Below, one piece after another: positions 45,032 to 54,125 of a DNA stretch of 64,000 bases. A program made the translations under genes and the position numbers. A model generated the notes under the pieces. The model did no database searches and was not told where the DNA came from. It saw only the letters and a program-made list of their open reading frames with translations. The DNA comes from Flavobacteriales bacterium (lineage in GTDB: Bacteria; Bacteroidota; Bacteroidia; Flavobacteriales; Weeksellaceae): assembly GCA_002747105.1 (NCBI GenBank), contig PDSY01000013.1, positions 39,943-103,942 of the forward strand. Direction: 5' to 3'. Every line of letters starts with the position of its first letter. The stretch's first letter is position 1.

Positions 45032-45429
45032 AAAACTTATTCCTTTACATAATAGCAGTATTAGTGCTTATTTACATCAATTTTTACAATAGAAAATTAG
45101 TAAAAAAGCAAGGTAATATTAAGGGGTACGATAGAAGTCAAGCGTTAGCATTAGATGTCTTCGCTGGGCGAAATTATAGGTCATTATGGAATCGTACTTT
45201 AATCACTCCGAATGGCTACAAATTTGGCGTGGATGGAGAAACGATGTCTTCCACATTAGGTAAGAATCAATTAGATGGAACTTTAACCACATCGCCACAG
45301 GAAGGAATGCCTAATTGGTTTTATGGAACTAACTTAAGTAGAATTTTAAATAAGGTTTTTAAAGAGAAAAACCATTGCATTGATGCTATTGATTTAACGA
45401 AAGGAAATTGGAAACCTAATAATAAATAA
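45028..45429 (+). CDS. Membrane-anchored phage protein
   Basis: A 133-residue protein with an N-terminal transmembrane helix (residues about 3-20, LFLYIIAVLVLIYINFY) and a soluble C-terminal part. It lies at the head of the lysis region; it could be a holin accessory but is not recognised. Confidence 0.5.
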   Translation: MKNLFLYIIAVLVLIYINFYNRKLVKKQGNIKGYDRSQALALDVFAGRNYRSLWNRTLITPNGYKFGVDGETMSSTLGKNQLDGTLTTSPQEGMPNWFYGTNLSRILNKVFKEKNHCIDAIDLTKGNWKPNNK

Positions 45430-45434
45430 GAAGA

Positions 45435-46133
45435 ATGAAAGAATTAGATTTTAACGGAGTTCTCGGAAATATGCTTCATTGGGAAGTGTTTATAATTGTA
45501 TTAATTATTGGTTTGGCGTGGATTTTTAGAAGTGCTATTTCTGACAAAATCAAAGAGATGTCTTTGACGAAAAAGAAAAGAAAAATCGAGAACCTAAGTC
45601 ATCACGATTTTTTTGCGACAACCAAGTGGGTAAACGCAGAAGTTAAAAGAATTACATTTTCATTTAAGGGAGAAAATGACGAAGTGAAATCAAAATTACT
45701 CCATCATTTGATTGATTTAAAAACTAATACTATTGAGGAACAGTTCACTGACTTTTTAAAGAATGACGAATTAAACCATTGTAGTTCTCAGGATTTAAAG
45801 CAAAAAACGAAATATTTATTAATGGGGATTGTAAATACTTATACTTCCAAAGCGATGAAAGACTTTGTGAGGATAGGAGTTTCACGGGTAGATGCAAAAT
45901 TCACTATTGATAGTTATGAGGATTACAGAAAAGAGATTGTAGAAGCCTTTGAAGATAGGGTGGATAGTATTACCACTAATGAAGATTACTCGTGTAATTA
46001 TGACAAGATGAATGCTATTTTAGAAGTTGTTGCTATTAGTCTCTACATTATCCCAAAAGATGTTAAACAAGCCTTTGATAAAATTAACGGCAGGTTTAGG
46101 AAATATGAACACTTAAATTTAGAAATGTTATGA
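45435..46133 (+). CDS. Membrane protein of the lysis region (holin candidate)
   Basis: A 232-residue protein with one strong transmembrane helix (about residues 15-33, HWEVFIIVLIIGLAWIFRSAI) and a long soluble, charged C-terminal domain. Its stop overlaps the spanin start (ATGA). The location suggests a holin or related membrane protein, but one helix and a 200-residue soluble domain are unusual for a holin. Confidence 0.5.
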   Translation: MKELDFNGVLGNMLHWEVFIIVLIIGLAWIFRSAISDKIKEMSLTKKKRKIENLSHHDFFATTKWVNAEVKRITFSFKGENDEVKSKLLHHLIDLKTNTIEEQFTDFLKNDELNHCSSQDLKQKTKYLLMGIVNTYTSKAMKDFVRIGVSRVDAKFTIDSYEDYRKEIVEAFEDRVDSITTNEDYSCNYDKMNAILEVVAISLYIIPKDVKQAFDKINGRFRKYEHLNLEML

Positions 46134-46672
46134 GAAATGATTTAAGTTCGATTCTGGTGCTTCTTTTTCTTTTCGGTTGTGGTACTCGGAAAGTGGAAAC
46201 TCATTCCGAAAAAACAAATGTAAATACTGAAAGCGAAAGAGAAACGATAGGTGAGAGCAGCTTTAAAATAAAGTCTGAAACAAAAGAAATGAATGTTGAA
46301 GATTTTAGTGATTTTAGCTTATCGGTTAAACCAAATGATTCAAAAGAAAAGAAATGTTCAGATAGGGATATCGTTTATAAAGATAAACATGGTAGAGAAC
46401 TGCGAATGCCTTATGAAAATCAAACAATTGATTTGAATCAGGTAAATGTTCTCAAAAAAGAAATTAAGACAAAAGATAGTCTCATTTTGAGCCAAAATAA
46501 GAAGATTGAAAATTTAAAATCGAAAATTTCAGAACAAAAAAAAATAAAAAGTAAAAAATCAGAGCGTGAAAATAATAGTGTTTGGTTTTTTAGCGTAGGA
46601 GTACTTGTAGGGTTTTTATTCCCTTTACTTATATACTTAGTTTATTTGTTAATCAAAAAACGCAAAATATGA
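46130..46672 (+). CDS. Unimolecular spanin-like lipoprotein
   Basis: A 180-residue protein with an N-terminal lipoprotein signal (lipobox LFGC, Cys17), a coiled-coil middle (about 100-148), and a C-terminal transmembrane helix (about 151-174) followed by a KKRK tail. A lipid anchor for the outer membrane at one end and an inner-membrane helix at the other is the architecture of u-spanins such as T1 gp11, which fuse the two membranes at lysis. The endolysin candidate lies just downstream, which supports the role. Confidence 0.7.
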   Translation: MRNDLSSILVLLFLFGCGTRKVETHSEKTNVNTESERETIGESSFKIKSETKEMNVEDFSDFSLSVKPNDSKEKKCSDRDIVYKDKHGRELRMPYENQTIDLNQVNVLKKEIKTKDSLILSQNKKIENLKSKISEQKKIKSKKSERENNSVWFFSVGVLVGFLFPLLIYLVYLLIKKRKI

Positions 46673-46720
46673 TTATCAAACGAATTAGGTGTTAATATAT
46701 TTATATCTAAAACTATCACT

Positions 46721-46885
46721 ATGAAAACATACATTAAAAAAACAGTGTTCTATGTTGGCATTGATTTATTGGGATTCCCAATTTTTCATGACAGATACAA
46801 AGAAGTTTATGAAATGTATAAAATTAAAGATTCAAAACATTTCAAAGCTTATTCAAAATTTCAACCTATAATTAACATACAATGA
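46721..46885 (+). CDS. Small hypothetical protein
   Basis: A 54-residue protein ([20 protein letters not shown]...). Its TGA overlaps the ATG of the endolysin gene, which supports it being translated. No family. Confidence 0.5.
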   Translation: MKTYIKKTVFYVGIDLLGFPIFHDRYKEVYEMYKIKDSKHFKAYSKFQPIINIQ

Positions 46886-47451
46886 TGAAAAAAATGTTAC
46901 CAAAACACAAGCCAAAAATGAAACTAAATGAGCTTCAAACTCATTTAAAAAAGTTAAATATCGATAGAAAAAAATATCCATTATTAATTATTGGGATTAG
47001 AGGGTATTACAAGAGAACTATGGGGAACCCTAAAAAGAACGATAGAGGGATTTACGATGATGCTATTTTCATCGTTACCCCAAATGGCTCGTTTGCTTTT
47101 AACGGAAACACCGACCCAAGTAGATATAGGAAAGGTATCGCTGTATTAAAGTCAGGAATATACTATTCTTACAGATTTGGAACACATAGAGGAAGTAAAT
47201 CGCAATATCCTGCTATTTGTCAAAGAATAGCACCTGTAACCGTAATCAGAGATGGCAAAGGCGAAGATACAGGTATGTTTGGTATCAATATTCATAAAGG
47301 GGGGTGGCGAACTACATCGTCGTTGGGGTGTCAAACTATACATCCAACGCAATGGAAGTCTTTTTATCGGTTAGCGAAAACAGAAGCTAAAAGACTGTTC
47401 GGAAGTAGGTGGAAAAAGGCTGTTATACCTTACGTTCTTATAGAGCTTTAG
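46882..47451 (+). CDS. L,D-transpeptidase-like endolysin candidate
   Basis: A 189-residue protein without signal peptide. The motif [21 protein letters not shown] (from about residue 134) has the His...Ser-x-Gly-Cys order of the YkuD catalytic site, with a shorter spacer than typical YkuD. It sits directly downstream of the u-spanin and just before the head genes, so a cell-wall lytic role is likely. Substrate specificity is inferred, not shown. Confidence 0.6.
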   Translation: MMKKMLPKHKPKMKLNELQTHLKKLNIDRKKYPLLIIGIRGYYKRTMGNPKKNDRGIYDDAIFIVTPNGSFAFNGNTDPSRYRKGIAVLKSGIYYSYRFGTHRGSKSQYPAICQRIAPVTVIRDGKGEDTGMFGINIHKGGWRTTSSLGCQTIHPTQWKSFYRLAKTEAKRLFGSRWKKAVIPYVLIEL

Positions 47452-47478
47452 AAAAAAGCGAATGTTAAAAATAATTTG

Positions 47479-47505
47479 AAAAAGCGGTAGTTGCTTTATT
47501 TTTTT
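47479..47505 (+). terminator. Probable terminator after the lysis cassette
   Basis: AAAGC-GGTAGTT-GCTTT followed by A and seven T. Confidence 0.5.
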
Positions 47506-47532
47506 GTCACATTTTTTTTTGTCGTTGCAGAT

Positions 47533-47540
47533 TATTTTTG
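47533..47540 (+). promoter_or_regulatory. -7 element of the head operon
   Basis: TATTTTTG lies 4 nt before the ATG at 47545. No ideal -33 box. It suggests a near-leaderless late transcript. Confidence 0.4.
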
Positions 47541-47544
47541 CTGT

Positions 47545-48408
47545 ATGATAATCAACAATTTTATATTAGATGTACTAAAAGGGCATTGGCTTGTGGAAGG
47601 CAACGCTGTTGAGCAATATGAAACATTGTTAAATAATTATGTAAAAGGTTCTTTCCAAGGAACAAAAATTGACCGTTCGGGTTTTGTTGCGGGACTATCG
47701 AATGCATCCTTTTCTCCTTCAGAAGAAAAAAAGGAAAAAAAGATAATTACCGTGCCTATGCGTGGTATTCTTCCTGCTTATGGAGGGATGTGTATTCTTG
47801 GTGCTGATGATTACCTTTCGATATTCAGAAGATTAAACAGTGATAATGAAGTAGGAGCCGTCATATTAGATATAGATGGTCCAGGTTCTTCAGTATCGGC
47901 AATTAACTTAATGAAGGAGTTTGCAGAGGAAAGAAAAAAACCTTTTGTTGCATTGATGAACTCGTGCTATTCAGGACACTATTGGACAGCTTCAATGTTA
48001 TGTGATCACTTAATGGCTTATGGAGATATTTCTTCAGGATTTGGTTCTATTGGAGTTTTATCCACTGTCTATGATGATAGGGAGGCTAACGAGAAAAAAG
48101 GATATAAAGTAAAAGTAATTAGAGCTCCTCAATCGACTACAAAGGCTCAAACGATGGTAGATTTCTATAGTGGTAATGATGATGAATTCACGAAGAGTTT
48201 GGAAGATGAAATGCGTCCAATGGCTGATGCTTTCATTAATGCAGTGAAAGAATATCGCCCTCACATCAATCAAGGTTTAGAAGGTTTATTTACTGGGTCA
48301 ACGTTTAATGCAAATGTGTCCTTGGAAAATGGCTTGATAGACTCTATTGGAAACCACGCCAAGGCGGTTGAGCGAGCAAAAATTCTAATGGAATTACAAG
48401 AAGAATAA
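47545..48408 (+). CDS. S49-family phage head maturation protease
   Basis: A 287-residue SppA/SohB-type serine protease. Motifs are AVILDIDGPGSSVSA, the nucleophile region SCYSGHYWTASMLCDHLMAYGDISSGFGSIGV (Ser in YSGHYW), and the general-base lysine region EKKGYKVKVI. It precedes the capsid gene, as expected for a protease that trims scaffold or capsid during head maturation. The ATG at 47545 is chosen over an upstream frame start that overlaps the probable promoter. Confidence 0.85.
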   Translation: MIINNFILDVLKGHWLVEGNAVEQYETLLNNYVKGSFQGTKIDRSGFVAGLSNASFSPSEEKKEKKIITVPMRGILPAYGGMCILGADDYLSIFRRLNSDNEVGAVILDIDGPGSSVSAINLMKEFAEERKKPFVALMNSCYSGHYWTASMLCDHLMAYGDISSGFGSIGVLSTVYDDREANEKKGYKVKVIRAPQSTTKAQTMVDFYSGNDDEFTKSLEDEMRPMADAFINAVKEYRPHINQGLEGLFTGSTFNANVSLENGLIDSIGNHAKAVERAKILMELQEE

Positions 48409-48430
48409 CTTAATAATTTAAATTTTTAAT

Positions 48431-50578
48431 ATGGCAAAATCAAGAGTTTCAGTAGCAGTCGCATTTGCGTTGCAAGTCTTGGGTTTAAAAAAATTACCCA
48501 AAGGAGATGATGGAAAACTTGCTTTATCAGAAGATGATGAAGCAAAGTTGAAAAAAGAATTTGGCGAAAACTTCGATAAGTTTAAAAAACTTGCAAATGA
48601 AGAATTGGTCAAAGCGTCTGAAAATGGCGAAGAATTAGAAAATCAAAGAAAGTTAGCGAATGAAGAATTGGCTAATTTAGTAGAAGGAGGTGATGCTTCT
48701 GCGAGTTTGGAAGATAATACTGCAAAAGCAGTAGAAACTATTAAATCTCAAAAAAAGAAAATTGAGAAAATGAGTAAGCAACCAGAAGTGGACGAAGCGA
48801 TCCAAAAGGTAAAAGCAGGTGTTAAAAATAGAGATATTGATACATTGGTTGCAACTACAACTGTTACTCACCTTTTTGGAGTTGAAAAGCAAGAGTTTTC
48901 AAGAAAAAGATCTTGGAACGAGAGAGCGGTCTCAGAACTGAAAGGAATATCCGCTGCGGAAACGGATTTTTCCGACAGTTCAACGATTGCTGACTTAAAC
49001 AAGGATTTAAGAGCGTTCTACACTAAAAACCCAGAGGTTTTGAGAGAGCTGCAAAAGGATAGATTTGGTCTTCCATCTTTTTGGCCAAAGAGATTTAACG
49101 TTGTTAATGGTATTAGCGATGCTGTTATCGATGTGGCTAATGTAACGCAAGGAAGAAAGCCAGAATGGTCTCCGAACCCTGAGTTCTTTATAGAAGCTGA
49201 GAAAAGAAAAAACTATCCTGCTCAAATTGACGTCGAGTTTACTGGGTATCAACTTCAGCGATTAGAAACAGCGTGGATTAATACGCTTTTCAATATGGAT
49301 GGAAGTTCTCCTTATAAGATGTCCTTTATCTATTATTTAGTTAAAAAAATTGATGAACAAGCAAGGCTTGAAGATAGGATTTCTAGTGTAAATGGGGTCT
49401 ATGTTTTCAAACCAAAAGGAATTAAAGCGAAGGGGAATTTCTTGAACAGACAAAATGGACTTCGTTATCAGTTGATGAAGTTTAGAGATTTTGATAAAAA
49501 GATTGTTCCGTTTAAGTCTAAATTGGGAACTTTAACTTTGGCAAATGCTTACGAGTATTTCAATGAGTTTGCAGAATCGTTACCAAATGTCATTCGTACA
49601 AAAACAGGTATGAAGATTTATGTTTCTCAGCAATTTAGAAATGCCTATCAGAAAGGCTACAAATTAGCGAATAGTTTAAACCAAGATTATACTGGTAATG
49701 ACTTAAATTATATTGAAGGGTATCCAAATTTACAATTTGTGGTATTGTTGGATTTAGAAGGAACGAATGCTTTCTTTATGACCGATGAAAACAATATTGA
49801 AATTTTGGAGAATGTACCAGGCGAAAAATCTATTTATACATTTGAACACTCAAAAAGGAATACATATATCCATGCTGATTATTATCAGACGGCTGCGTTT
49901 GTATTCTCAGGATTCAAATTGCCAAAGGACTCCCCTTTCTTGGGGCAAGCTCAATTCGTTTGGATAAATGATGCTTCATTATTCTCTAAGAATTTCCAAG
50001 TTCCGATGTATGGAACTGCATTGAGTTCGCCTGTTGATGTAAACTTTACAAATATCAAAACTGATATTAGTTTATTATCAAATGTTACTTCTATCAATAC
50101 AGAAATGCCTGTAGGTACTTTTGTTAAGATTGAAGGGAATACAGGTCAAATCACAAACTCTAAAATCGAAAAGAAAACATCATCTAATGGTGGTAATCTA
50201 GATTTGACAGCGGATTTTGATCCTAAAACAGGTGGAATCTTAATCTTAATGGTAACCGACCAAGGTTTCAAAGAAATTAAGCGGATGGATAAGTCTGAAG
50301 TTAAGCCTTCAGCGAAGGAGTTTACAGCCAATGTTCTTGATGTAACAGGTGATACTGATTTCATTTATAAAGGAGATGAATCTGTGGAGTTGTCGGAAAT
50401 TATTTCTGGTCAGGAAGGAGCTGAAATTAAAGTATATGGTCAAGAAACAAATACTTTAACAGTGAAATCTATCGTAGACAAGGTAGAGGTAACAAGTGAT
50501 TGTGTGTTAGATTCAGCAGATAAATACATCGTGTTGAAAAACTTCGAAGGGATTTGGTACGAAATCTCAAGAGGGTAA
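48431..50578 (+). CDS. Major capsid protein with fused scaffold and decoration regions
   Basis: A 715-residue protein right after the protease. Residues about 25-135 are a charged coiled coil (a delta/scaffold region), about 180-520 the probable capsid body (NYPAQIDVEFTGYQLQRLETAWINTLFN, PNLQFVVLLDLEGTNAFFM, KRNTYIHADYYQTAAFVFSGFKLP), and about 530-715 a beta-rich tail that could decorate the shell. Most phages encode scaffold separately, so this is a fusion. The call rests on position, size and architecture rather than a sequence signature. Confidence 0.65.
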   Translation: MAKSRVSVAVAFALQVLGLKKLPKGDDGKLALSEDDEAKLKKEFGENFDKFKKLANEELVKASENGEELENQRKLANEELANLVEGGDASASLEDNTAKAVETIKSQKKKIEKMSKQPEVDEAIQKVKAGVKNRDIDTLVATTTVTHLFGVEKQEFSRKRSWNERAVSELKGISAAETDFSDSSTIADLNKDLRAFYTKNPEVLRELQKDRFGLPSFWPKRFNVVNGISDAVIDVANVTQGRKPEWSPNPEFFIEAEKRKNYPAQIDVEFTGYQLQRLETAWINTLFNMDGSSPYKMSFIYYLVKKIDEQARLEDRISSVNGVYVFKPKGIKAKGNFLNRQNGLRYQLMKFRDFDKKIVPFKSKLGTLTLANAYEYFNEFAESLPNVIRTKTGMKIYVSQQFRNAYQKGYKLANSLNQDYTGNDLNYIEGYPNLQFVVLLDLEGTNAFFMTDENNIEILENVPGEKSIYTFEHSKRNTYIHADYYQTAAFVFSGFKLPKDSPFLGQAQFVWINDASLFSKNFQVPMYGTALSSPVDVNFTNIKTDISLLSNVTSINTEMPVGTFVKIEGNTGQITNSKIEKKTSSNGGNLDLTADFDPKTGGILILMVTDQGFKEIKRMDKSEVKPSAKEFTANVLDVTGDTDFIYKGDESVELSEIISGQEGAEIKVYGQETNTLTVKSIVDKVEVTSDCVLDSADKYIVLKNFEGIWYEISRG

Positions 50579-50585
50579 TATAACT

Positions 50586-50622
50586 GAATAGGCCACATGA
50601 TTGTGGCTTATTCTTTAATTTT
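50586..50622 (+). terminator. Terminator/attenuator after the capsid gene
   Basis: A 12-bp stem GAATAGGCCACA/TGTGGCTTATTC (one G-U pair) with a TGAT loop, then TTTAATTTTT. It probably makes capsid mRNA more abundant than the downstream genes. Confidence 0.75.
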
Positions 50623-50637
50623 TAAAAATTTTAAAAG

Positions 50638-51489
50638 ATGAATTTCGGATTAAAAGGAAAGTTGGATAGACCAAAATCGGGAGCGGGAGCTCCAAGTTTT
50701 ACAACGGATAGACCGTTGTTTGCAATACCTGTAGATGCTTTTGCGGAAAATGGATTTCCAAAAGCAGATGAAAACGGAGTTAGAACGACAACGAATGTCG
50801 TGTTAAAGGATGGATGTTTTGCAATTCCAATGTATTACACCTCTGGAACAAAAGATTACTCTGTTGAGAATACAGGGGAACAAGATGCTGAGCGATTTAT
50901 GCTTAAAGTGGTAGCTTCTCACCCAGGTGATAGCACAGAGGCTACCGAATTCATGGTGAATAATCAAGGGAAAGGATTTGTTTTATTCGCTGGCAACAAA
51001 TGTGGAGATACAGGAATGAAAATGATTGGAGATATTTGTAATCCATTGTATTTGAAGCCTTCGTTTAAGGCTAACAAAGATAAAACAGGATTTGAAGTAT
51101 CTTTCGAGCAATCTACAGGTTCCCGATATATGCATAAAGTGTATTATGGAGATTTACCATTAGAGGAAGATGTAATGCCTGAGTATGCTCCTGCAGCTAT
51201 TAAATTCTTAAATACTGAGCATAATGTGGTTAAGGTTGCAGAAGGAACTTCAGCAACAACAGTGAAAGTGACGGCTTTGAATTATAAGCATAACGACATT
51301 GTGACGTTGGTAGGAAAAGATTTAGACGAATCTACTGCGGGAACATTGTCTGATTCTACAGGAAATAGTACGATAAGAGTGATGTTAGATAAAGGAATTG
51401 AATGGAAGTCTTTAAAAGATTCCACAATTTCCTTTAGAGTGTTTGAAGGTAAAACAAACACTTATTTAATCGAAACGGCTCGTTCATAG
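50638..51489 (+). CDS. Putative virion structural protein (tail-tube candidate)
   Basis: A 283-residue beta-rich protein between two strong hairpins, likely made in high amounts. FEVSFEQSTGSRYMHKVYYGDLPLEEDV and the C-terminal immunoglobulin-like stretch (about 200-283) fit a tube or decoration protein. No unique motif, so the role is inference from place and composition. Confidence 0.5.
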   Translation: MNFGLKGKLDRPKSGAGAPSFTTDRPLFAIPVDAFAENGFPKADENGVRTTTNVVLKDGCFAIPMYYTSGTKDYSVENTGEQDAERFMLKVVASHPGDSTEATEFMVNNQGKGFVLFAGNKCGDTGMKMIGDICNPLYLKPSFKANKDKTGFEVSFEQSTGSRYMHKVYYGDLPLEEDVMPEYAPAAIKFLNTEHNVVKVAEGTSATTVKVTALNYKHNDIVTLVGKDLDESTAGTLSDSTGNSTIRVMLDKGIEWKSLKDSTISFRVFEGKTNTYLIETARS

Positions 51490-51512
51490 CTTTTTTGTTT
51501 TATTTTTTTTAG

Positions 51513-51547
51513 AAAGTTCGTCACAGATTTATTTTGTGGCGAACTTT
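51513..51547 (+). terminator. Strong hairpin before the portal operon
   Basis: A 13-bp stem AAAGTTCGTCACA/TGTGGCGAACTTT with one G-U pair and a 9-nt loop. There is no clean T-tract, and the -7 box of the next operon begins at its last base. Confidence 0.6.
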
Positions 51548-51554
51548 ATATTTG
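51547..51554 (+). promoter_or_regulatory. -7 element before the portal operon
   Basis: A perfect TATATTTG placed to start transcription just before the GTG at 51576; no good -33 box seen. Confidence 0.45.
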
Positions 51555-51575
51555 GCTTATAAAAAATCGTTTTTT

Positions 51576-51860
51576 GTGAAAAAAATAACAGTATTTCGAG
51601 CAGTAGAATTAATGCGAAATTTGTCTGAACAAAATATTCCATTCAGTATAAAATACTGTTCCTTCAATGAATCAAAAAAAGAAAGCAAAGGTTTTAAGAG
51701 CGAAAATAATATCTTATTAATGAAAGGGTATCGGAGGAATCAATCCGATAAAAGCGATTTACTCGTTAGCTTTCAGCGTATGGATACTAGACAAAGAAGA
51801 CAGTTTTATCTGCCTTTGTTGATTGAGTTTAACGGTATAAAAATTAAAAATGGAAAATAA
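51576..51860 (+). CDS. Hypothetical protein upstream of the portal
   Basis: A 94-residue basic protein read from GTG at 51576 (KKITVFRAVELMRNLSEQNIPFSIKYCSFN). A TTG at 51534 is possible but would lie inside the hairpin. The end overlaps the portal gene by 11 bases. No family recognised. Confidence 0.5.
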   Translation: MKKITVFRAVELMRNLSEQNIPFSIKYCSFNESKKESKGFKSENNILLMKGYRRNQSDKSDLLVSFQRMDTRQRRQFYLPLLIEFNGIKIKNGK

Positions 51861-53217
51861 CGAAGTGAATATAGAACGATATGGTAAAGATGCTGTAGTA
51901 TCTTCGCCTTGTGCTGTTTTCTCCTATCAAGTGGAAAATCCACGAGAACTTAGTCCTCGAGATGGCAATCAGTTTTCTTGGAATAATCAGCATTTTGTAT
52001 CTGAAGATATAGAATTATTGCCTTATGGTAGGAGAAACGATATGCCACAGCTATTGCGTGATGTAGTATATTCAAATCCGAATATACCAGGAGTGTTTGA
52101 AAAGAAACAGGGTTTATTGTGGGGAAAAGGTCCTGCATTGTACCAAGAGGAGTATGTGGAGCAAAAAGACGGCACAACTCGAAGAGTGAGGAAATGGCAA
52201 GAAAATAAAGAAATTCAAGCGTGGTTAGACTCTTGGGATTATTGCGACTACCTTTTGAATGTGATTACAGACTTTAATTTTATGCAAGGCTCATTTACGA
52301 AATTCATAAGGCAAAAAGGATCATTGATCGGTAAAAATAAATTTCACTCTTTGGAACATTTGAATCCTGCTTGGTCAAGATTAGGAAGGAAATTGAATGC
52401 GGAAAAGCCAACACATTGTATATTTTCTAATTGGTGGATGAAAAACGGAAGTGATAGTTATAAAAAATACCCATTGTATGATTCTAAAAACCCTTTCGGA
52501 AAAGCTAATGCTGTGATGTATAGCCGAACGCTGACTTTTGCTACAGACTTTTATGCTATTCCTACAATTTTTGGTTCTTTGGAGTGGATTAGGCGTTCAA
52601 CGGCAATTCCTTTAATTTTACGAGCTTTATCGAAACATTCCATTAATGCAAAGTATCACGTTACTTCTCCATCGAAGTTTTGGGAAGATAAAAAGGAGGA
52701 ACTTGAAAGAAAAGCTGAAGCTGAAAATCGTGATTACGATGATAGAGAATTGCAACTCTATGAAAAGAAATTATTCCGTTCAATTACCAAGACCTTAGCA
52801 TCTGACGAAAATGTCGGGAAAATTTGGCACACTAAGGATATAATGATAGTTGATGGTATGAATCTTATATCACAAGGTTGGACGATTAAACCTATAGACC
52901 AAAATATAAAAGACTTTGTGGAAACACAAATCAAAATTGGAAATAAAGCTGACTCGGCAGTATCTGCTGCGTTAGGTATTCATAAATCATTGGCTGGAAT
53001 ATCTGGTGAAGGAAAAGCAGATAGCGGTTCCGAGCAGTTGTATGCGTATTTAATGTATAAACTGATAGGTGTGGATATTCCAGAGTACATCGTAACCAAG
53101 GCTATAAACGAGGCGATAAAACATAATTTTAATACAGATTTAAAATTAGGATTTTATCACGGAGAAGCTCAAAGACAGCAAGACCAAACAAGTAAAGATA
53201 GAATTAAAAATAACTAA
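51850..53217 (+). CDS. Putative phage portal protein
   Basis: 455 residues. DIELLPYGRRNDMPQLLRDVVYSNPNIPGVFEKKQGLLWGKGPALY (about 50-98) is an opening known from Bacteroidota prophage portal-like proteins. The central region alternates helices and strands, the long helix AVSAALGIHKSLAG and following residues match a portal stem/crown arrangement, and the C-terminal tail is charged. It would form the DNA gate of the head. The order capsid-then-portal is reversed from most phages. Confidence 0.6.
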   Translation: MENNEVNIERYGKDAVVSSPCAVFSYQVENPRELSPRDGNQFSWNNQHFVSEDIELLPYGRRNDMPQLLRDVVYSNPNIPGVFEKKQGLLWGKGPALYQEEYVEQKDGTTRRVRKWQENKEIQAWLDSWDYCDYLLNVITDFNFMQGSFTKFIRQKGSLIGKNKFHSLEHLNPAWSRLGRKLNAEKPTHCIFSNWWMKNGSDSYKKYPLYDSKNPFGKANAVMYSRTLTFATDFYAIPTIFGSLEWIRRSTAIPLILRALSKHSINAKYHVTSPSKFWEDKKEELERKAEAENRDYDDRELQLYEKKLFRSITKTLASDENVGKIWHTKDIMIVDGMNLISQGWTIKPIDQNIKDFVETQIKIGNKADSAVSAALGIHKSLAGISGEGKADSGSEQLYAYLMYKLIGVDIPEYIVTKAINEAIKHNFNTDLKLGFYHGEAQRQQDQTSKDRIKNN

Positions 53218-53219
53218 AT

Positions 53220-54116
53220 ATGGAATTATTGTTTAATACAGATAATGCTTCAGCGAGTGAACTTCATGAAATATTGGGGTTTATTGACTCGGATTTCTCA
53301 CTGATACAGGTTTTGCCTTATCTAAGAAAATCCACCAAGGAAATCATCCATTGGATTGGAGAACAAAATTATGTAAAAGTTTTGGATTGGTATGAAAATG
53401 ATGAATCAAATGACTTCTTAACGATGGTAAGGTATACCATCGTTTTAGGAGCATTTCGTGAGTTTGCTCCATTACTGGATGTTTCATACACAACATCTGG
53501 GCGTGTATTTCGTTCTGATGATCACACAAAGGCAGCCTTTGAATGGATGATAGATAAGTCCAATGAAGCAATGGAACGATCGTATTACGCATCATTGAAT
53601 GATATTATTGTAATGACTATTGAGGATAGAGACCTCTTCCCTACTCCATTTATAAATGATGTTAAAGGAATGTTTGTGAGTACTCTGAAAACATTCCAGG
53701 AATTTGTGAACATAGATGATTCGCATCTTCTATTTTTAAAGTTGATTCCATCTTTAAAATTGGCGGAACATCGACTTATTTACTCTCGCTGTCGTGATAA
53801 AATGGATGAATACTTAAATACTGATTCCCACATTAAGAAGTTGATTCAGCAATGTTGCGTATACTTCGCAATGATTGACGGCTTGAAAAAAAATTCAGTA
53901 CAACTATTTCCACAAGGAGTTGTACAAGTGGAATACCAGCAAAGGAAGAATAAAACAGCGAATAGATTGGATGTTGAAGCAACGGTACTTTATTACAAAG
54001 AAGAGCTTTCGAAGTTACTTCAAGATTTGGAAATAGAAATAGCAAAAAGTAATCAAAAGATATCCACGAAAAGGGATGTTAATTTTGAACCAGAAGATGG
54101 GTTTGTAACGATGTAA
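53220..54116 (+). CDS. DUF6712-like virion protein
   Basis: A 298-residue mostly helical protein starting two bases after the portal stop. It contains LPYLRKSTKEIIHWIG and TMVRYTIVLGAFREFAPLLDVSYTTSGRVFRSDDH. It resembles DUF6712 proteins of Bacteroidota phage structural operons, probably a connector or neck component. Confidence 0.55.
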   Translation: MELLFNTDNASASELHEILGFIDSDFSLIQVLPYLRKSTKEIIHWIGEQNYVKVLDWYENDESNDFLTMVRYTIVLGAFREFAPLLDVSYTTSGRVFRSDDHTKAAFEWMIDKSNEAMERSYYASLNDIIVMTIEDRDLFPTPFINDVKGMFVSTLKTFQEFVNIDDSHLLFLKLIPSLKLAEHRLIYSRCRDKMDEYLNTDSHIKKLIQQCCVYFAMIDGLKKNSVQLFPQGVVQVEYQQRKNKTANRLDVEATVLYYKEELSKLLQDLEIEIAKSNQKISTKRDVNFEPEDGFVTM

Positions 54117-54125
54117 AATTAAAAT

